From DAOQVR01 sp035341665 (lineage in GTDB: Bacteria; Chloroflexota; Anaerolineae; JAAYZQ01): a DNA stretch of 64,000 bases. A program made the translations under genes and the position numbers. The DNA lies in contig DAOQVR010000002.1 of NCBI GenBank assembly GCA_035341665.1, positions 248,001 to 312,000 of the forward strand. Reading direction: 5' to 3'. Numbering within the stretch: the stretch's first letter is position 1; every line of letters starts with the position of its first letter. The notes under the pieces were generated by a model. It ran no database searches. It was not told the origin of the DNA and was given only the letters and a program-made list of their open reading frames with translations. Positions 41,600 through 50,482 of this stretch are shown here, piece by piece.

Positions 41600-42388
41600 T
41601 CAGACGGTGAGCCAATACTTGCGCTTCCAGTCATCGTGCGGCTCTTCGAAACGGGACCAGGAAAACCCATGCGACAGCAGGACCCGGTGCGGCTCATTGT
41701 CGGCGTCGTTGTTTCCCGGACAGAGGATGATCATGCCTCCTGGCTTGGTGACCCGGAGCAGCTCGCGGTACTCCGCTTCCGGCTCATCGCCAAAGACGTG
41801 CCCGCTCATCGTCACGTCGGCCGTCCCCCCTGGGAAGGGGATGCCGGTGATCACGCCGTCCACGGGATAGACGTTGTGGAAACCTGCCTCCCGCGCTTTG
41901 TGCCTGACGTAGGCGCGCAGGTTGGCGACAGGGTCGACGGCAAAGACGGTGCGTGCTCTCCCTGCGACCGCCAGGGAAAGCCGGCCCGTCCCTGCGCCGA
42001 CGTCGATGACCGTCTTGCCGGCAAAGTCGACCAGGGACAGCAGCTCACTGGAATCCCAGCCCAGGAAGGGTTGGGCATCGTACACGGCCGGGTCGAGGGC
42101 ATAGATCACGAGGTCCTCGATCTGGGAGAGGATGGCGACCTCCGCCCGGCGCACCTCCGCGGGATCGGTGCCACCACCGGCGGGGAGGGATCCCATCACC
42201 CCGTCAAGCCATTCGTTAAGCTTTGGGCACTTGTGGCGCATAAACCACTCGACGGCCGGGTTGGCGCGCAGGGCAACGGCCAGGTCCGGCTCGCGCAGCC
42301 AGCCGGGAAGCCAGCCGAGCTGGACTTGCTCGAGGAGCAGGAGGGTATTGAAGGAGCAGCCCGACACGTCCATCCATCCCAAGGGCAT
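41600..42388 (-). CDS. SAM-dependent methyltransferase
   Basis: The protein has 262 residues with a class I fold in the C-terminal part: VIDVGAGTGRLSLAVAGRA (motif I), VFAVDPVANLRAYV, DVTMSGHVFGDEPEAEY and ELLRVTKPGGMIILCPG. The first 90 residues are a helical extension of unknown role. ATG 42388 follows GGGAGAAAGTG; the longer open frame overlaps the divergent lipoprotein gene and is rejected. Substrate unknown. Confidence 0.87.
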   Translation of the reverse strand: MPLGWMDVSGCSFNTLLLLEQVQLGWLPGWLREPDLAVALRANPAVEWFMRHKCPKLNEWLDGVMGSLPAGGGTDPAEVRRAEVAILSQIEDLVIYALDPAVYDAQPFLGWDSSELLSLVDFAGKTVIDVGAGTGRLSLAVAGRARTVFAVDPVANLRAYVRHKAREAGFHNVYPVDGVITGIPFPGGTADVTMSGHVFGDEPEAEYRELLRVTKPGGMIILCPGNNDADNEPHRVLLSHGFSWSRFEEPHDDWKRKYWLTV

Positions 42389-42435
42389 CACTTTCTCCCA
42401 TCTCGGCGCAGGTCGCCCGACGTGCCTCCCCCCCC

Positions 42436-42464
42436 ATTCTACCGCCGGCCCCCTTCCGGCGCAA
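42436..42464 (-). promoter_or_regulatory. Promoter of the methyltransferase-flavoprotein pair
   Basis: TTGCGC (42459-42464), 17 bp, TAGAAT (42436-42441) read leftwards, about 50 bp before ATG 42388. Confidence 0.55.
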
Positions 42465-42644
42465 GGGAGGGAAAACGAGAAACGCATCCCGGCGGGCCAC
42501 CGCTCGGAGGCCCATCCGCCGGCTCGCGGGTGCAGCCGAGGCCGGCGCGAGGCCCGCGCCTCCGCTGAGTCGCGGAACCTTCTTGAAGGAGTGCGCGTCT
42601 CTCGTGTAGAGCTCGCGACAATCTGGTTCTGGGAGGATCGTTCG

Positions 42645-43859
42645 ATGAAGCAATGGCACGTTCTATTCGCTCTCTCTCTCGTATCTCTCCTTCTCCTTGG
42701 CGCCTGCACGCCGGCGCCTGCTTCGGGCCCGGCACCAAGCCTGGCCGCCGGCTCGGAGGCTGCCGCCCCGAGCGAGGTCCCGGCAGAGCCGCTGCCGGTC
42801 AATTCACCCGCGGTCACGACGGATGAGCGCTCCATCACGCTCGACGAGCCCCGCACCGGCGAGACGCTGTCGGGTGCCGCCCACGTCCGGGGCTCGGTCG
42901 CGGTGGCACCCTTCGAGTCGATGCTGCGCGGCCGCGTGTACGACGCGAGCGGTGCGGTGATGGGCGAAGGGCCGGTGATGGTGGCCGCAGAGATGGGCCA
43001 GCCGGGCGCTTTCGAAGGCACCATTCCCTTCCGCGCCACCACGGGCGGGCCCGGCTACGTGGAAGTGGCGGAGCTCAGCCCCAAGGACGGCGCAGCCGTC
43101 CTCGCGACCGGCGTGAACGTGGTGCTCGCGGCATCCGAGGGCACAGGTGGGGTCGAAATCCCTTCCGCCGGCGAGCACGTCACGCTGCCGCTGCGCATCC
43201 TGGCCCGGTTGGGACGCCCCGGCGAGGAAGTGACGGCAACGCTGCGCTGGCAGGACGGCACCGAGCTGGTCAAGACCTTTCTTCTGCTGGAAGGCGAGGA
43301 CGGCAGCGGCCTGCTGATCGCCAGCCTGAACTGGCCGGGCGAGAGCCAGCCGCCCGAGCCGCCCACCCAGGCGGCAACCCTGTCGATCGCCACCGGCGCC
43401 GGCAGCGCCCTCCGCCAAGAAGTCGTGGTGCTCGGCGTGGACGATCCAGACACGACCGCGGTCAAGCTCTACTTCCTGCTGGGCGAGGACCTCCAGGATA
43501 TCCAGGTGCGCATCCCCAAGACGCCGGCGATTGCCACGGCGACGTTGGAGCAGCTCCTGTGGGGCCCGCCGTCGCCGAACCTCGCCGGCTTCGGCACGTC
43601 CATCCCCACCCCCGAGCAGGTGCTGGCCTTCCCCGGCCGCCAGGCGGAGTGGGGGCCGCGGGTCAGGCTGCTGAGCCTGGCGATCGACGACGGCGTGGCG
43701 ATGGCCGACTTTTCGAGGGAGATGGAGGCGTACGGAGGCGGGTCGCTGCGCGTCAAGCTTCTCCGCGACCAGATCACCCAGACGCTCAAGCAGTTCCCGA
43801 CGGTTCAGCAGGTGATCATCGCCGTCGAGGGAGAGACCGAAACGGTGCTGCAGCCCTAG
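42645..43859 (+). CDS. Lipoprotein with Gmad2 and GerMN domains
   Basis: The protein has 404 residues. The lipoprotein signal ends LLLLGACTP. An immunoglobulin-like Gmad2 domain (about 62-170) starts ITLDEPRTGETLSGAAHVRG. A GerMN domain (about 265-400) shows VKLYFLLGEDLQDIQV, LLWGPPSPNLAGFGTSIP and VRLLSLAIDDGVAMADFSRE. Both domains are named from spore germination and sporulation proteins but occur widely in envelope lipoproteins. ATG 42645 follows GGGAGGATCGTTCG. Its stop shares the bases CTAG with the convergent FnIII-like gene. Confidence 0.87.
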   Translation: MKQWHVLFALSLVSLLLLGACTPAPASGPAPSLAAGSEAAAPSEVPAEPLPVNSPAVTTDERSITLDEPRTGETLSGAAHVRGSVAVAPFESMLRGRVYDASGAVMGEGPVMVAAEMGQPGAFEGTIPFRATTGGPGYVEVAELSPKDGAAVLATGVNVVLAASEGTGGVEIPSAGEHVTLPLRILARLGRPGEEVTATLRWQDGTELVKTFLLLEGEDGSGLLIASLNWPGESQPPEPPTQAATLSIATGAGSALRQEVVVLGVDDPDTTAVKLYFLLGEDLQDIQVRIPKTPAIATATLEQLLWGPPSPNLAGFGTSIPTPEQVLAFPGRQAEWGPRVRLLSLAIDDGVAMADFSREMEAYGGGSLRVKLLRDQITQTLKQFPTVQQVIIAVEGETETVLQP

Positions 43860-45358
43860 AGGCGCGCCCGCGCCGGCCTGTGCCAGGCACCGCCCGGACC
43901 GACGATCGCCCACTCGGTGTTGGACCAGGGGCCATAGCCGGAGGCATTGCTGGTGCGCACGCGGTAGTAGCGCAGGCCGGGCGGGCGAGCGGTCACCTGG
44001 TACTGGGTCCCGTAGCCGAGGTAGCGGACGAGCGGTGAGCCAAAGTCGGCGTTGTCGTCCTCCTCGAGGCGGTACTTGGTTGCGCCCGGCACCTCGCTCC
44101 AATCCACCAGGTAGCTGCCGTCGCCGTCGCCGTTGTCGATCGGGTAGAGGACCGGGGCGCCCGGCGGTGGGCCGCCGACCGCCGCCGATTCGGTGTTGGA
44201 CCAGGGGCCAAAGCCGGCGGCGTTGCTGGTGCGCACCCGGTAGTAGCGCAGTCCGAGCGACCGGCCGGTGACCTGGTACCGCACGTTGTAGCCGAGGTAG
44301 CGGACGATCGGCGAGGCGAAGGAGGGATGGTCATCCTCCTCGAGGCGGTACTTGGTTGCGCCGGGTACCTCACTCCAATCCACCCAGTAGCTGCCGTCCC
44401 CGTCGTCATTGTCGATGGGGTAGAGGATCGGCGCGCCCGGCGGCGCCATGCTGACGGTGGCCTGCTGGATGTTGGACCATGGACTGTCTCCGCCGGCCCC
44501 GCTGGCCCGCACCCGGTAATGCCACGTGCCGGGCGCCTGGCTCGCGATCGCATACTGTGTGGCAGCCCCCTGATAGCGGACGATGGGCGACGGGAACGAG
44601 GCGCTGCTGTCCTCCTCCAGCGTGTAGGCGGTCGCCCCCTCGACCGTGCTCCAGTCGACCAGGTAGGCGCCGTCCTTGTCGCCGTTGTCGATCGGAGCCA
44701 GGACGGGGCTCGGCAGAGAACCCTCGTACAGCACAAAGGTGGGATCGACGTGGTCGTGGTTGGTCCAGCAGAGCATGCCAAGGCCGTGAACGCAGTCGCT
44801 GCCCTCCACGCCCGTCCAGACGGTGTGCGGCCCGCCCGACGGCGGGCAGTAAAAGGCGCCGCCCCCCATGCCAAAGCCTACCGAGCCGGGGTCGGAGTCG
44901 ATCTGAGCCCAAGCGGACTTGTGGCCCTCGCCGGTGATGCCATAGACGCCGCGGTCGTAGCAGCCGACCAGCTCGGGCGGGAGGAACGGCGCGTCGGGCC
45001 AGTGAAAGATGACGGGAATGCCGTCCGCCGGCTGCCCGTCTGAATCCCTCACCCGCACATTGAGGGTAGCGTCGTCGTGGATAGCCCGCAGCTCGGCCAG
45101 GCACGCAGAGCCGTCGCCCGGCTCGACCCAGACAGCGCCAAAGGTCGTGACGAGCCAGTCCCAGTCACGCTCGGTGCCGTCATAGTCGTAGACGCGCACC
45201 GGCGGGCAGAGCGAAGTAGCAGAGGCGATCCGCGACGGCAGGCGGGAGGCCGGATCAGAGGGCGGGGCCGACTGGACCGGCTCGGGCAGCCCGGCCAGGG
45301 CGACCAGGAAGGCCACCAGGATCAGGACGCAGACACCACTACGCACTCGGACGCTCAT
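43856..45358 (-). CDS. Secreted protein with three FnIII-like repeats
   Basis: The protein has 500 residues: a signal peptide (VLILVAFLVALAGLPEPVQSA), an N-terminal domain (about 40-215) with many Trp and Cys (for example CYDRGVYGITGEGHKSAW), and three repeats of about 92 residues, each with ILYPIDN-DGDGSY-VDWSEVPGATKYRLEED and YYRVR-SNA-G-GPWSNTE. The repeats are fibronectin-type-III-like and probably bind or space. The N-terminal domain is unassigned; similar regions sit beside carbohydrate-active modules. ATG 45358 follows GAGGAGAGTTG. Confidence 0.8.
   Translation of the reverse strand: MSVRVRSGVCVLILVAFLVALAGLPEPVQSAPPSDPASRLPSRIASATSLCPPVRVYDYDGTERDWDWLVTTFGAVWVEPGDGSACLAELRAIHDDATLNVRVRDSDGQPADGIPVIFHWPDAPFLPPELVGCYDRGVYGITGEGHKSAWAQIDSDPGSVGFGMGGGAFYCPPSGGPHTVWTGVEGSDCVHGLGMLCWTNHDHVDPTFVLYEGSLPSPVLAPIDNGDKDGAYLVDWSTVEGATAYTLEEDSSASFPSPIVRYQGAATQYAIASQAPGTWHYRVRASGAGGDSPWSNIQQATVSMAPPGAPILYPIDNDDGDGSYWVDWSEVPGATKYRLEEDDHPSFASPIVRYLGYNVRYQVTGRSLGLRYYRVRTSNAAGFGPWSNTESAAVGGPPPGAPVLYPIDNGDGDGSYLVDWSEVPGATKYRLEEDDNADFGSPLVRYLGYGTQYQVTARPPGLRYYRVRTSNASGYGPWSNTEWAIVGPGGAWHRPARARL
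43916..44467 (-). repeat. 276 bp tandem duplication inside the FnIII-like gene
   Basis: Two adjacent 276 bp units (43916-44191 and 44192-44467, 92 codons each) are nearly identical at DNA level, for example GGTGTTGGACCAGGGGCCA in both. The third, N-terminal-ward unit is clearly more diverged. This points to a recent in-frame duplication. Confidence 0.75.
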
Positions 45359-45408
45359 CAACTCTCCTCTTTGCACCGGCCGGTCGCGGCCGGGCGTTTT
45401 CTCCCGCT

Positions 45409-45437
45409 ATTGTACCCGCGCCCGCCCCAGACGCCAA
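45409..45437 (-). promoter_or_regulatory. Promoter of the FnIII-like gene
   Basis: TTGGCG (45432-45437), 17 bp, TACAAT (45409-45414) read leftwards, about 50 bp before ATG 45358. Confidence 0.5.
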
Positions 45438-45441
45438 CCGG

Positions 45442-45873
45442 TCAGGACGGGTCGTCCGAAGGGCGGCCGGTGCGGACGATGGTGCCCTGGGCGACGGCAC
45501 ACAGGCTCTCCTCGCCGGCCTCGACCGAGAAGACGTCGCAGCGGCAGACGGCCTGGAAGCGGCCTGCGTAGACGACGCTCGCGCGGGCAACGAGCCGGTC
45601 CCCCCTGGCGGGCCTGAGGTAGTTGATCTTGAACTCAGATGTAAGGATCGCCGGGCCGAGCACGCTGCCCCCGGCAAAGGAAAGGGCGTTGTCCGCAGCG
45701 TAACAGAGGACGCCGCCGTGCGCAAAACCGTGCTGCTGCCTGAGCTGAGCGGTGACGGGGATGGTCAGCTCGGCGTGACCCGGCGAAAAGGCGGTCATCT
45801 CGGCGCCGATCAGGACACTGAAGGGCTGGGTCTGAAGGATCTGCCCGGCAATCTGCAGCATATCGTCCATCAT
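45442..45873 (-). CDS. PaaI-family hotdog thioesterase
   Basis: The protein has 143 residues with a single hotdog domain: LIGAEMTAFSPGHAELTIPV, then QHGFAHGGVLCYAADNALSF, whose HGG turn and Asp are the PaaI active-site region, and INYLRPARGDRLVARA. It hydrolyses acyl- or phenylacetyl-CoA-type thioesters. The ATG at 45873 (a second ATG directly follows) has GGAGGCCGCC upstream. No phenylacetate genes are nearby; housekeeping acyl-CoA recycling is plausible. Confidence 0.88.
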   Translation of the reverse strand: MMDDMLQIAGQILQTQPFSVLIGAEMTAFSPGHAELTIPVTAQLRQQHGFAHGGVLCYAADNALSFAGGSVLGPAILTSEFKINYLRPARGDRLVARASVVYAGRFQAVCRCDVFSVEAGEESLCAVAQGTIVRTGRPSDDPS

Positions 45874-45993
45874 TGGCGGCCTCCGGGCGCAGGTTGGCCC
45901 CGATGCTGCGCATCCGGGCCGGGCACCCTGCCCCATTCTACCCGAGGACGGCCCGCGGCGTCCACCTGGGGGGTAGAGTCCGACGCAGGCCGT

Positions 45994-46069
45994 GGATAAA
46001 AGTGCGCCGCGCCTGCCCGGGCGCGGCGCACCGGGAATGCGCCGGGGCAGGCCCGAGACCTGCCCCGGC
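45994..46069 (-). terminator. Terminator after the metalloprotease gene
   Basis: Two stacked hairpins in transcript order: 46059-46069 with 46041-46051 (11 bp, 7-base loop), then 46020-46031 with 46002-46013 (12 bp, 6-base loop). The second is followed directly by TTTTATCC. This is the clearest intrinsic terminator in the window. Confidence 0.8.
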
Positions 46070-46082
46070 AGCTGCCTCTGCG

Positions 46083-48791
46083 CTACCGGCCGACGAAGAC
46101 GAGGTTCGATTCGGCTTCGGCAGCCCGGCTCGCGGCGAAGAGGAAGGCCTGGGCGCGGTAGGTGCCCTTGACGATCTCCCCGGCCCGCTTCCAAAGCTTG
46201 CGGTCCGACTCGAGGCTCGGCTCGAACTCGAGGCTAAAGCCCGCGTGGAATTCGCCGGCCGCATCCGTCTCGACCTCGGCGACCCTCAGCTGCTCCGCCG
46301 GGTCCACCAGCTCCACGCGCACCCTCTGGCCGGCGAGCGGGGGCTGGATGGTGCCTCGCAACGCGATGTACACCTCCTTGGCATGCTCCTGGTCCTCGGC
46401 AAGCTCGATCGCGCTCTTGTGGCGGAGGGCCGTCTCGTACAGGACGCCCCCGATTGGGTAGAAGCGCGACCCGGCAGGCTCGTCCTTCGGCGGGAGCGGC
46501 TCCTTGTATTCGCGTGGCAGCATGCCCTCGAATTTGACCGGCGCGGAGAGCGGCCGCTTCATCTCCAGGAACCAGTTGAAGTCGCGCTCCGGCACAATCA
46601 CGACGTCGAACACCCGCTCGGCCTTGGGGTCCAGCCAGACCCAGGCGTGCGGGAACTGCACGAACCACCCTTCCGGCACGCCCTTCAGAGAAACCTGCAC
46701 CATGGCGCGCTCCTCGGTCGGGTTCCGGATCGCCGTCTGGACGATGACGGGCGTTCCAGGGCTGCCCGCCGGCGACTCGAAGTCAAAGATGTTCTCCTGG
46801 GCGGCGTTGTTGCCCCCGGAGATCTCGCCGAGCTGCTGCCCGGCATAGACCATCAGGCAGGTGTGCCGGCCGACCACGGGCGTCCAGTTGCAGGCAGTGT
46901 CGGCATGGCTGTTGGCGGCGATGTTGGCGATCGTCTGCTGCAAGATGGGCGCCCAGTTGCCGTTGTCCCCGACGCCCGGCGGCGTGATGGCGTAGAAGGT
47001 AGTCAGCACGTTCGTCGCACCCTGCGCGCCACTCACGTTGATGCGGGCATAGAAGCGGTTCACCTGCATCGGGCGGGGCTTGTCGCCGTTGCCCGTGGGG
47101 CGCCCTTGGGCGTCGAGCGGTTTGTCGTATGCGCCGAAGGGCGAGCGGTCGATCCAGATGTCGGGAGACTGATAGCTCGAGTCCCACGGGGTGACGGAGA
47201 GGTCGAAGGAGCCGTTGGGGTCCCCGACGACCGTCTGGGCCCACTCCACGCGCACGCGGCAGATGAGCGGCCGCGCCTGCACATTGTCGTTGAGGACCGA
47301 GATCTTCAAGGCCCTCGCAGGGTCCTCCGCCGATTCGCCGGCACTCAGCACCTGGTTGGCGTGGAGGAGGGTGATAAAGCGGGTCTGCTGGTTGGTGTGG
47401 AGGGTATCGGCAATGACCGCGGTGACGATCACGCCACCCTGGTTGTTGGCGCCGTCGAGCGGGATGGAGTCGTCAAAGATCTGAGCAGTCGCGCCGGGCC
47501 GCTGGCGGACCTGGATGTAATAGTCCAGCCCCTGCGCGATGTGAACCTTGACGAGGTGATAGCGGTTGGCCGCCGCGTCCTGGGCAAGGCCATGGGCGAC
47601 GATGTCGAGGTCGTAGGAGTGCGGGTTCCGGTCCCAGGTGAGGGTGTGGATATTCGCCGCGGAGTAGTAGCCCAGCTTTTCCAGGTGGTAGCCGGAGAAG
47701 AGGGGGTGGCTGTCGTGGCTGCCCATCAAGTCAAAGGAGCGGGCCGTCGCCGCGCCGGGATCGACCAGGTCCGACGAATAGACGTCCTCCCCCAGGGTGG
47801 CGGTGCCATCGCCGGTGAAAGAGGGCGCTGATACGACGTTGTGCCCGAATTCGTGCGCACAGCGGCCCCAGTTGGCCGTCTCCTGGATGGCTATGAGGTT
47901 GATGGCATGGTCGGCGGTGAGGTTGATGTGCACGCGGTCGGGGTCGGAGGCCGGCAGGCCGTTGTCGTAGGCCAAGTTCTGCCAGGACCATCCGCCCCAA
48001 GCGCGGATAAAGTTGCCGTTGAGGAACATGACGCCCGCCATCATGGCATAGTCGTCGAGGTCATACCCCTCGTCGACGGCCCCCTGCGCTGCCTGGGCCA
48101 TGATGCGCATCAGCTGGCTGCTGTCGATGTTGTCGGCTCCGGCGGGCACAAAGTCCGTCGTGGGGCCGTCGAGGATGGTCCAGCTGGTGGTGATGTCGTA
48201 CTGCACGACCGTCTGGCCGTAGGAAGCCTGGTTGTAGTAGGTGACCACGTCGTTCCAGGCATCGACGACGCCATCGCGCGCGCCGGTGCCCGCGGGGGCG
48301 AGGTCGTTGGGCCGCACGAGGGCGACGAGCACCCGTATGGTGCCGATGGCCGGCACGTCGCCGGCCGCGCCAGCCCCTTCGCCGCTGAAGGCCATCGGCG
48401 GGCCATCCTCGCCGGCACCGGCCGACGGGTAGCCGAGCACCTTAAAGTCCTGCGGCCCGGCAGCGCTATCTCCGGCCACGGTCACCTTGACCGGGCCGCT
48501 CTCGACGTCACCGCCGGTGACGACCTTCAGCTCCGTGGCGGATGCGCTCACCACCAGGCACGCACCGCCGCCAATCTCCACACTGTTCTCCAGCCGGTCA
48601 GGCGAAAAGTTGCTGCCGTAGATGGTCACCACGCAGCCACGCTGGCCCGCCAGCGGGTCAAAATGGGTGATCTTGGGACCCTCGAGTAGGGGGACAATCC
48701 TGCCAAGCCAATCCCTAAGCTCGGCAGGCCGCGCAATCCGCGCCCGGACTTCGCGCTCCAGCTCTCTCCTGGTCAACCGTCTTATCGGCAT
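46083..48791 (-). CDS. M6-like metalloprotease with N-terminal IPT/TIG domain
   Basis: The protein has 902 residues. A helical N-terminus precedes an IPT/TIG domain (about 40-118, ITHFDPLAGQRGCVVTIYGSNF). The catalytic region holds the zincin motif HEFGH (313-317) followed by DLMGSHDSHPLFSGYHLEKLG, where Met-turn and downstream residues resemble M6 (immune inhibitor A-like) proteases. Beta-rich domains follow to the C-terminus. No signal peptide is seen, which is odd for this family; export by another route or an intracellular role must be considered. ATG 48791 follows AAAGGAGATATCCC. Confidence 0.8.
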   Translation of the reverse strand: MPIRRLTRRELEREVRARIARPAELRDWLGRIVPLLEGPKITHFDPLAGQRGCVVTIYGSNFSPDRLENSVEIGGGACLVVSASATELKVVTGGDVESGPVKVTVAGDSAAGPQDFKVLGYPSAGAGEDGPPMAFSGEGAGAAGDVPAIGTIRVLVALVRPNDLAPAGTGARDGVVDAWNDVVTYYNQASYGQTVVQYDITTSWTILDGPTTDFVPAGADNIDSSQLMRIMAQAAQGAVDEGYDLDDYAMMAGVMFLNGNFIRAWGGWSWQNLAYDNGLPASDPDRVHINLTADHAINLIAIQETANWGRCAHEFGHNVVSAPSFTGDGTATLGEDVYSSDLVDPGAATARSFDLMGSHDSHPLFSGYHLEKLGYYSAANIHTLTWDRNPHSYDLDIVAHGLAQDAAANRYHLVKVHIAQGLDYYIQVRQRPGATAQIFDDSIPLDGANNQGGVIVTAVIADTLHTNQQTRFITLLHANQVLSAGESAEDPARALKISVLNDNVQARPLICRVRVEWAQTVVGDPNGSFDLSVTPWDSSYQSPDIWIDRSPFGAYDKPLDAQGRPTGNGDKPRPMQVNRFYARINVSGAQGATNVLTTFYAITPPGVGDNGNWAPILQQTIANIAANSHADTACNWTPVVGRHTCLMVYAGQQLGEISGGNNAAQENIFDFESPAGSPGTPVIVQTAIRNPTEERAMVQVSLKGVPEGWFVQFPHAWVWLDPKAERVFDVVIVPERDFNWFLEMKRPLSAPVKFEGMLPREYKEPLPPKDEPAGSRFYPIGGVLYETALRHKSAIELAEDQEHAKEVYIALRGTIQPPLAGQRVRVELVDPAEQLRVAEVETDAAGEFHAGFSLEFEPSLESDRKLWKRAGEIVKGTYRAQAFLFAASRAAEAESNLVFVGR

Positions 48792-49046
48792 GGGATATCT
48801 CCTTTCTTTGGAACGCACCCGTGTGGACTGGCAAGTACCCAGGTGTCTTCGATCCTCACCTCCTTTCCGCCTTGCTGGGATGCTCGGGCATGGCAGACAT
48901 ACTAGGCCAGAGAATGGAGCTCATCGCCACGAGGCGAATCGGAAAGGGCGGGGCTGGCCGCTGTGGGGTGGTACAATGCGGGCCCTGTCCGGCACGGACC
49001 TGGGCTGCACGCCGGTGTGCGCATCCCGGAGTGATCCGTATTTCGC

Positions 49047-49075
49047 ATTATACCATGGCACTCAGGGGGTGTCAA
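49047..49075 (-). promoter_or_regulatory. Consensus promoter of the metalloprotease gene
   Basis: TTGACA (49070-49075), 17 bp, TATAAT (49047-49052) read leftwards: both hexamers and spacer are perfect. Confidence 0.7.
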
Positions 49076-49180
49076 GATTAAATCGGCTCTCCAGAAAGCA
49101 GGTGGCCTGCGCTCCCTCGGGATGACACTTCCCGGACAGCCCCTCTCGCCAAGCAGGGCATCAACGCCCTTTGGCACGGC

Positions 49181-49234
49181 TTGCCCATGGGACCCCGCCC
49201 TGGTATACTACATCCGCCGCGCGCGCGGCGGATG
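49181..49234 (+). promoter_or_regulatory. Promoter with 24 bp perfect palindrome at the start point
   Basis: TTGCCC (49181-49186), 17 bp, TATACT (49204-49209). CATCCGCCGCGC and its exact complement occupy 49211-49234, beginning one base after the -10 box and thus covering the transcription start. A dimeric repressor site or a 5' stabilising hairpin would both fit. Confidence 0.55.
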
Positions 49235-49261
49235 GCTAGGAGCGAAGATAGGAGAGGAACG

Positions 49262-50356
49262 ATGGACACGGTGGCATTCAAGGACGAAATGGTCAAGACA
49301 CGGCGGGCACTCATCTGGGCGACGGTCCTCCTGGCCCTTCTGGGGCTGGCAGGCGGCCTCATGTTCTTCCTGGCAGACGAGTCGTGGCACCCAGCGGTGG
49401 CGATCGTCGCCGGAGTGGCATCGGCGCTCTTCCTGGTGCTGCTTGTTGTCCTGTGGATCTACTACCTGAGCCGGGCCGAGTCCCGGGAGAAGCGCGGGCT
49501 GAGGCGCCAGGTCAACCGGCTGGAGAAGGACCTCGCAGCCGCCCAGGACAGCCTTGCCGAGGCGTTCGGGGAGACGGGGCGCGTCCAGAAGCGTGCGGAG
49601 GAGGAAAGGGAGCGCGAGACCTCAGTCCGCAGGGCCCGGATACAGGAGTGGGAGGGAAAAGCGGCAGCAGCGGAGACTGCCATGGGGCAGGAGCTTCAGG
49701 CGGCGCTGGCTGCGCTGCAAAAGGAGCATGTGGACGCCGGGCTTCGGGCCATGACGCTCGACCCGGTGCACGTCCCGGGCGTCGGCGACGCGATGGCCGG
49801 CAAGCTGCACGAGAGCGGCATCCTCACAGCCTACGACGTAAGCGAGGGAGCCATCCGCCAGATCGAGGGCTTTGGCGAATCCAAGACGCTGAGCCTGCTG
49901 CGCTGGCGGGAGTCGGTCGCATACGCAGCCCAGGATACCCAACCGGAGGCCCTGCCGGAGGAGCAGCGGGCGGCGATCGAGGAGAAGGGCAGGGCAGAGA
50001 TCGCCGCACTGGATGCCGAGCGCGAGCGCGCCCAGGGCGAGCTGGAGCAGGTGATGGAAAGGCTGCGCGCGCGCGAGGCGCAGGACATGGCAGCCGCTTC
50101 AGCACGGGAGATCGCAGCGCGCGAGCGACTGGCACGGCTGGAGCCGGAGAAACGGGCCGCGGAAACGAGCCTGGTTGGATACAGGGGAATTCGCTTCTCC
50201 CGGATGGTCATTTCGGCCCTCAGCCGCGGCGCTACCTCCTGGCAGAAGCGGCTGGGCCCGTGGCTGGCCTGGATCCTGTTTGCCTTGCTGGGCTTGGCGA
50301 ACCTCGTGCTGCTGGCGGTGACGCTCTACCTTCTCTTCTGGCCGCGTACGCCATGA
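49262..50356 (+). CDS. Membrane-anchored coiled-coil protein with helix-hairpin-helix motif
   Basis: The protein has 364 residues. Two membrane helices (about 17-37 and 43-66) are followed by a charged coiled coil (about 75-150). A helix-hairpin-helix module (about 165-205) contains VPGVGDAMAGKLHESGI and IEGFGESKTLSLLRW. A second coiled coil (about 225-300) and a C-terminal membrane pair (about 335-360) complete it. The HhH resembles those at the end of TerY/YegI-type kinases. It might tether DNA or a protein to the membrane. ATG 49262 follows AGGAGAGGAACG. It precedes the ABC-2 operon by 126 bp. Confidence 0.75.
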   Translation: MDTVAFKDEMVKTRRALIWATVLLALLGLAGGLMFFLADESWHPAVAIVAGVASALFLVLLVVLWIYYLSRAESREKRGLRRQVNRLEKDLAAAQDSLAEAFGETGRVQKRAEEERERETSVRRARIQEWEGKAAAAETAMGQELQAALAALQKEHVDAGLRAMTLDPVHVPGVGDAMAGKLHESGILTAYDVSEGAIRQIEGFGESKTLSLLRWRESVAYAAQDTQPEALPEEQRAAIEEKGRAEIAALDAERERAQGELEQVMERLRAREAQDMAAASAREIAARERLARLEPEKRAAETSLVGYRGIRFSRMVISALSRGATSWQKRLGPWLAWILFALLGLANLVLLAVTLYLLFWPRTP

Positions 50357-50482
50357 TGCTAGATAGCCGGCAGCGACCGCCCCCTGGGCGCGTGACCGGC
50401 GAAGGGTTCTAGACCGAGGGCAGCCGCCCGCCGCTCGACGACCGGCGGCAAAGCGCATAAGGAGAGGAAAGGAGGACCTCAC

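Larger units (their letters stand above)
48792..49261. other. Divergent intergenic region with two strong promoters
   Basis: The 470 bp contain a perfect consensus minus promoter for the metalloprotease, leaving a leader of about 250 bases, and a plus promoter for the coiled-coil/HhH gene. The metalloprotease leader has an AAAGGAGGTGAGG ribosome-like site without an ATG at the right distance. No gene is called. Confidence 0.5.

Noticed and set aside
45873..47831. A 652-codon plus-strand open frame
   Set aside because: It is antisense to the metalloprotease gene, which has the zincin motif, ribosome site, promoter and terminator.
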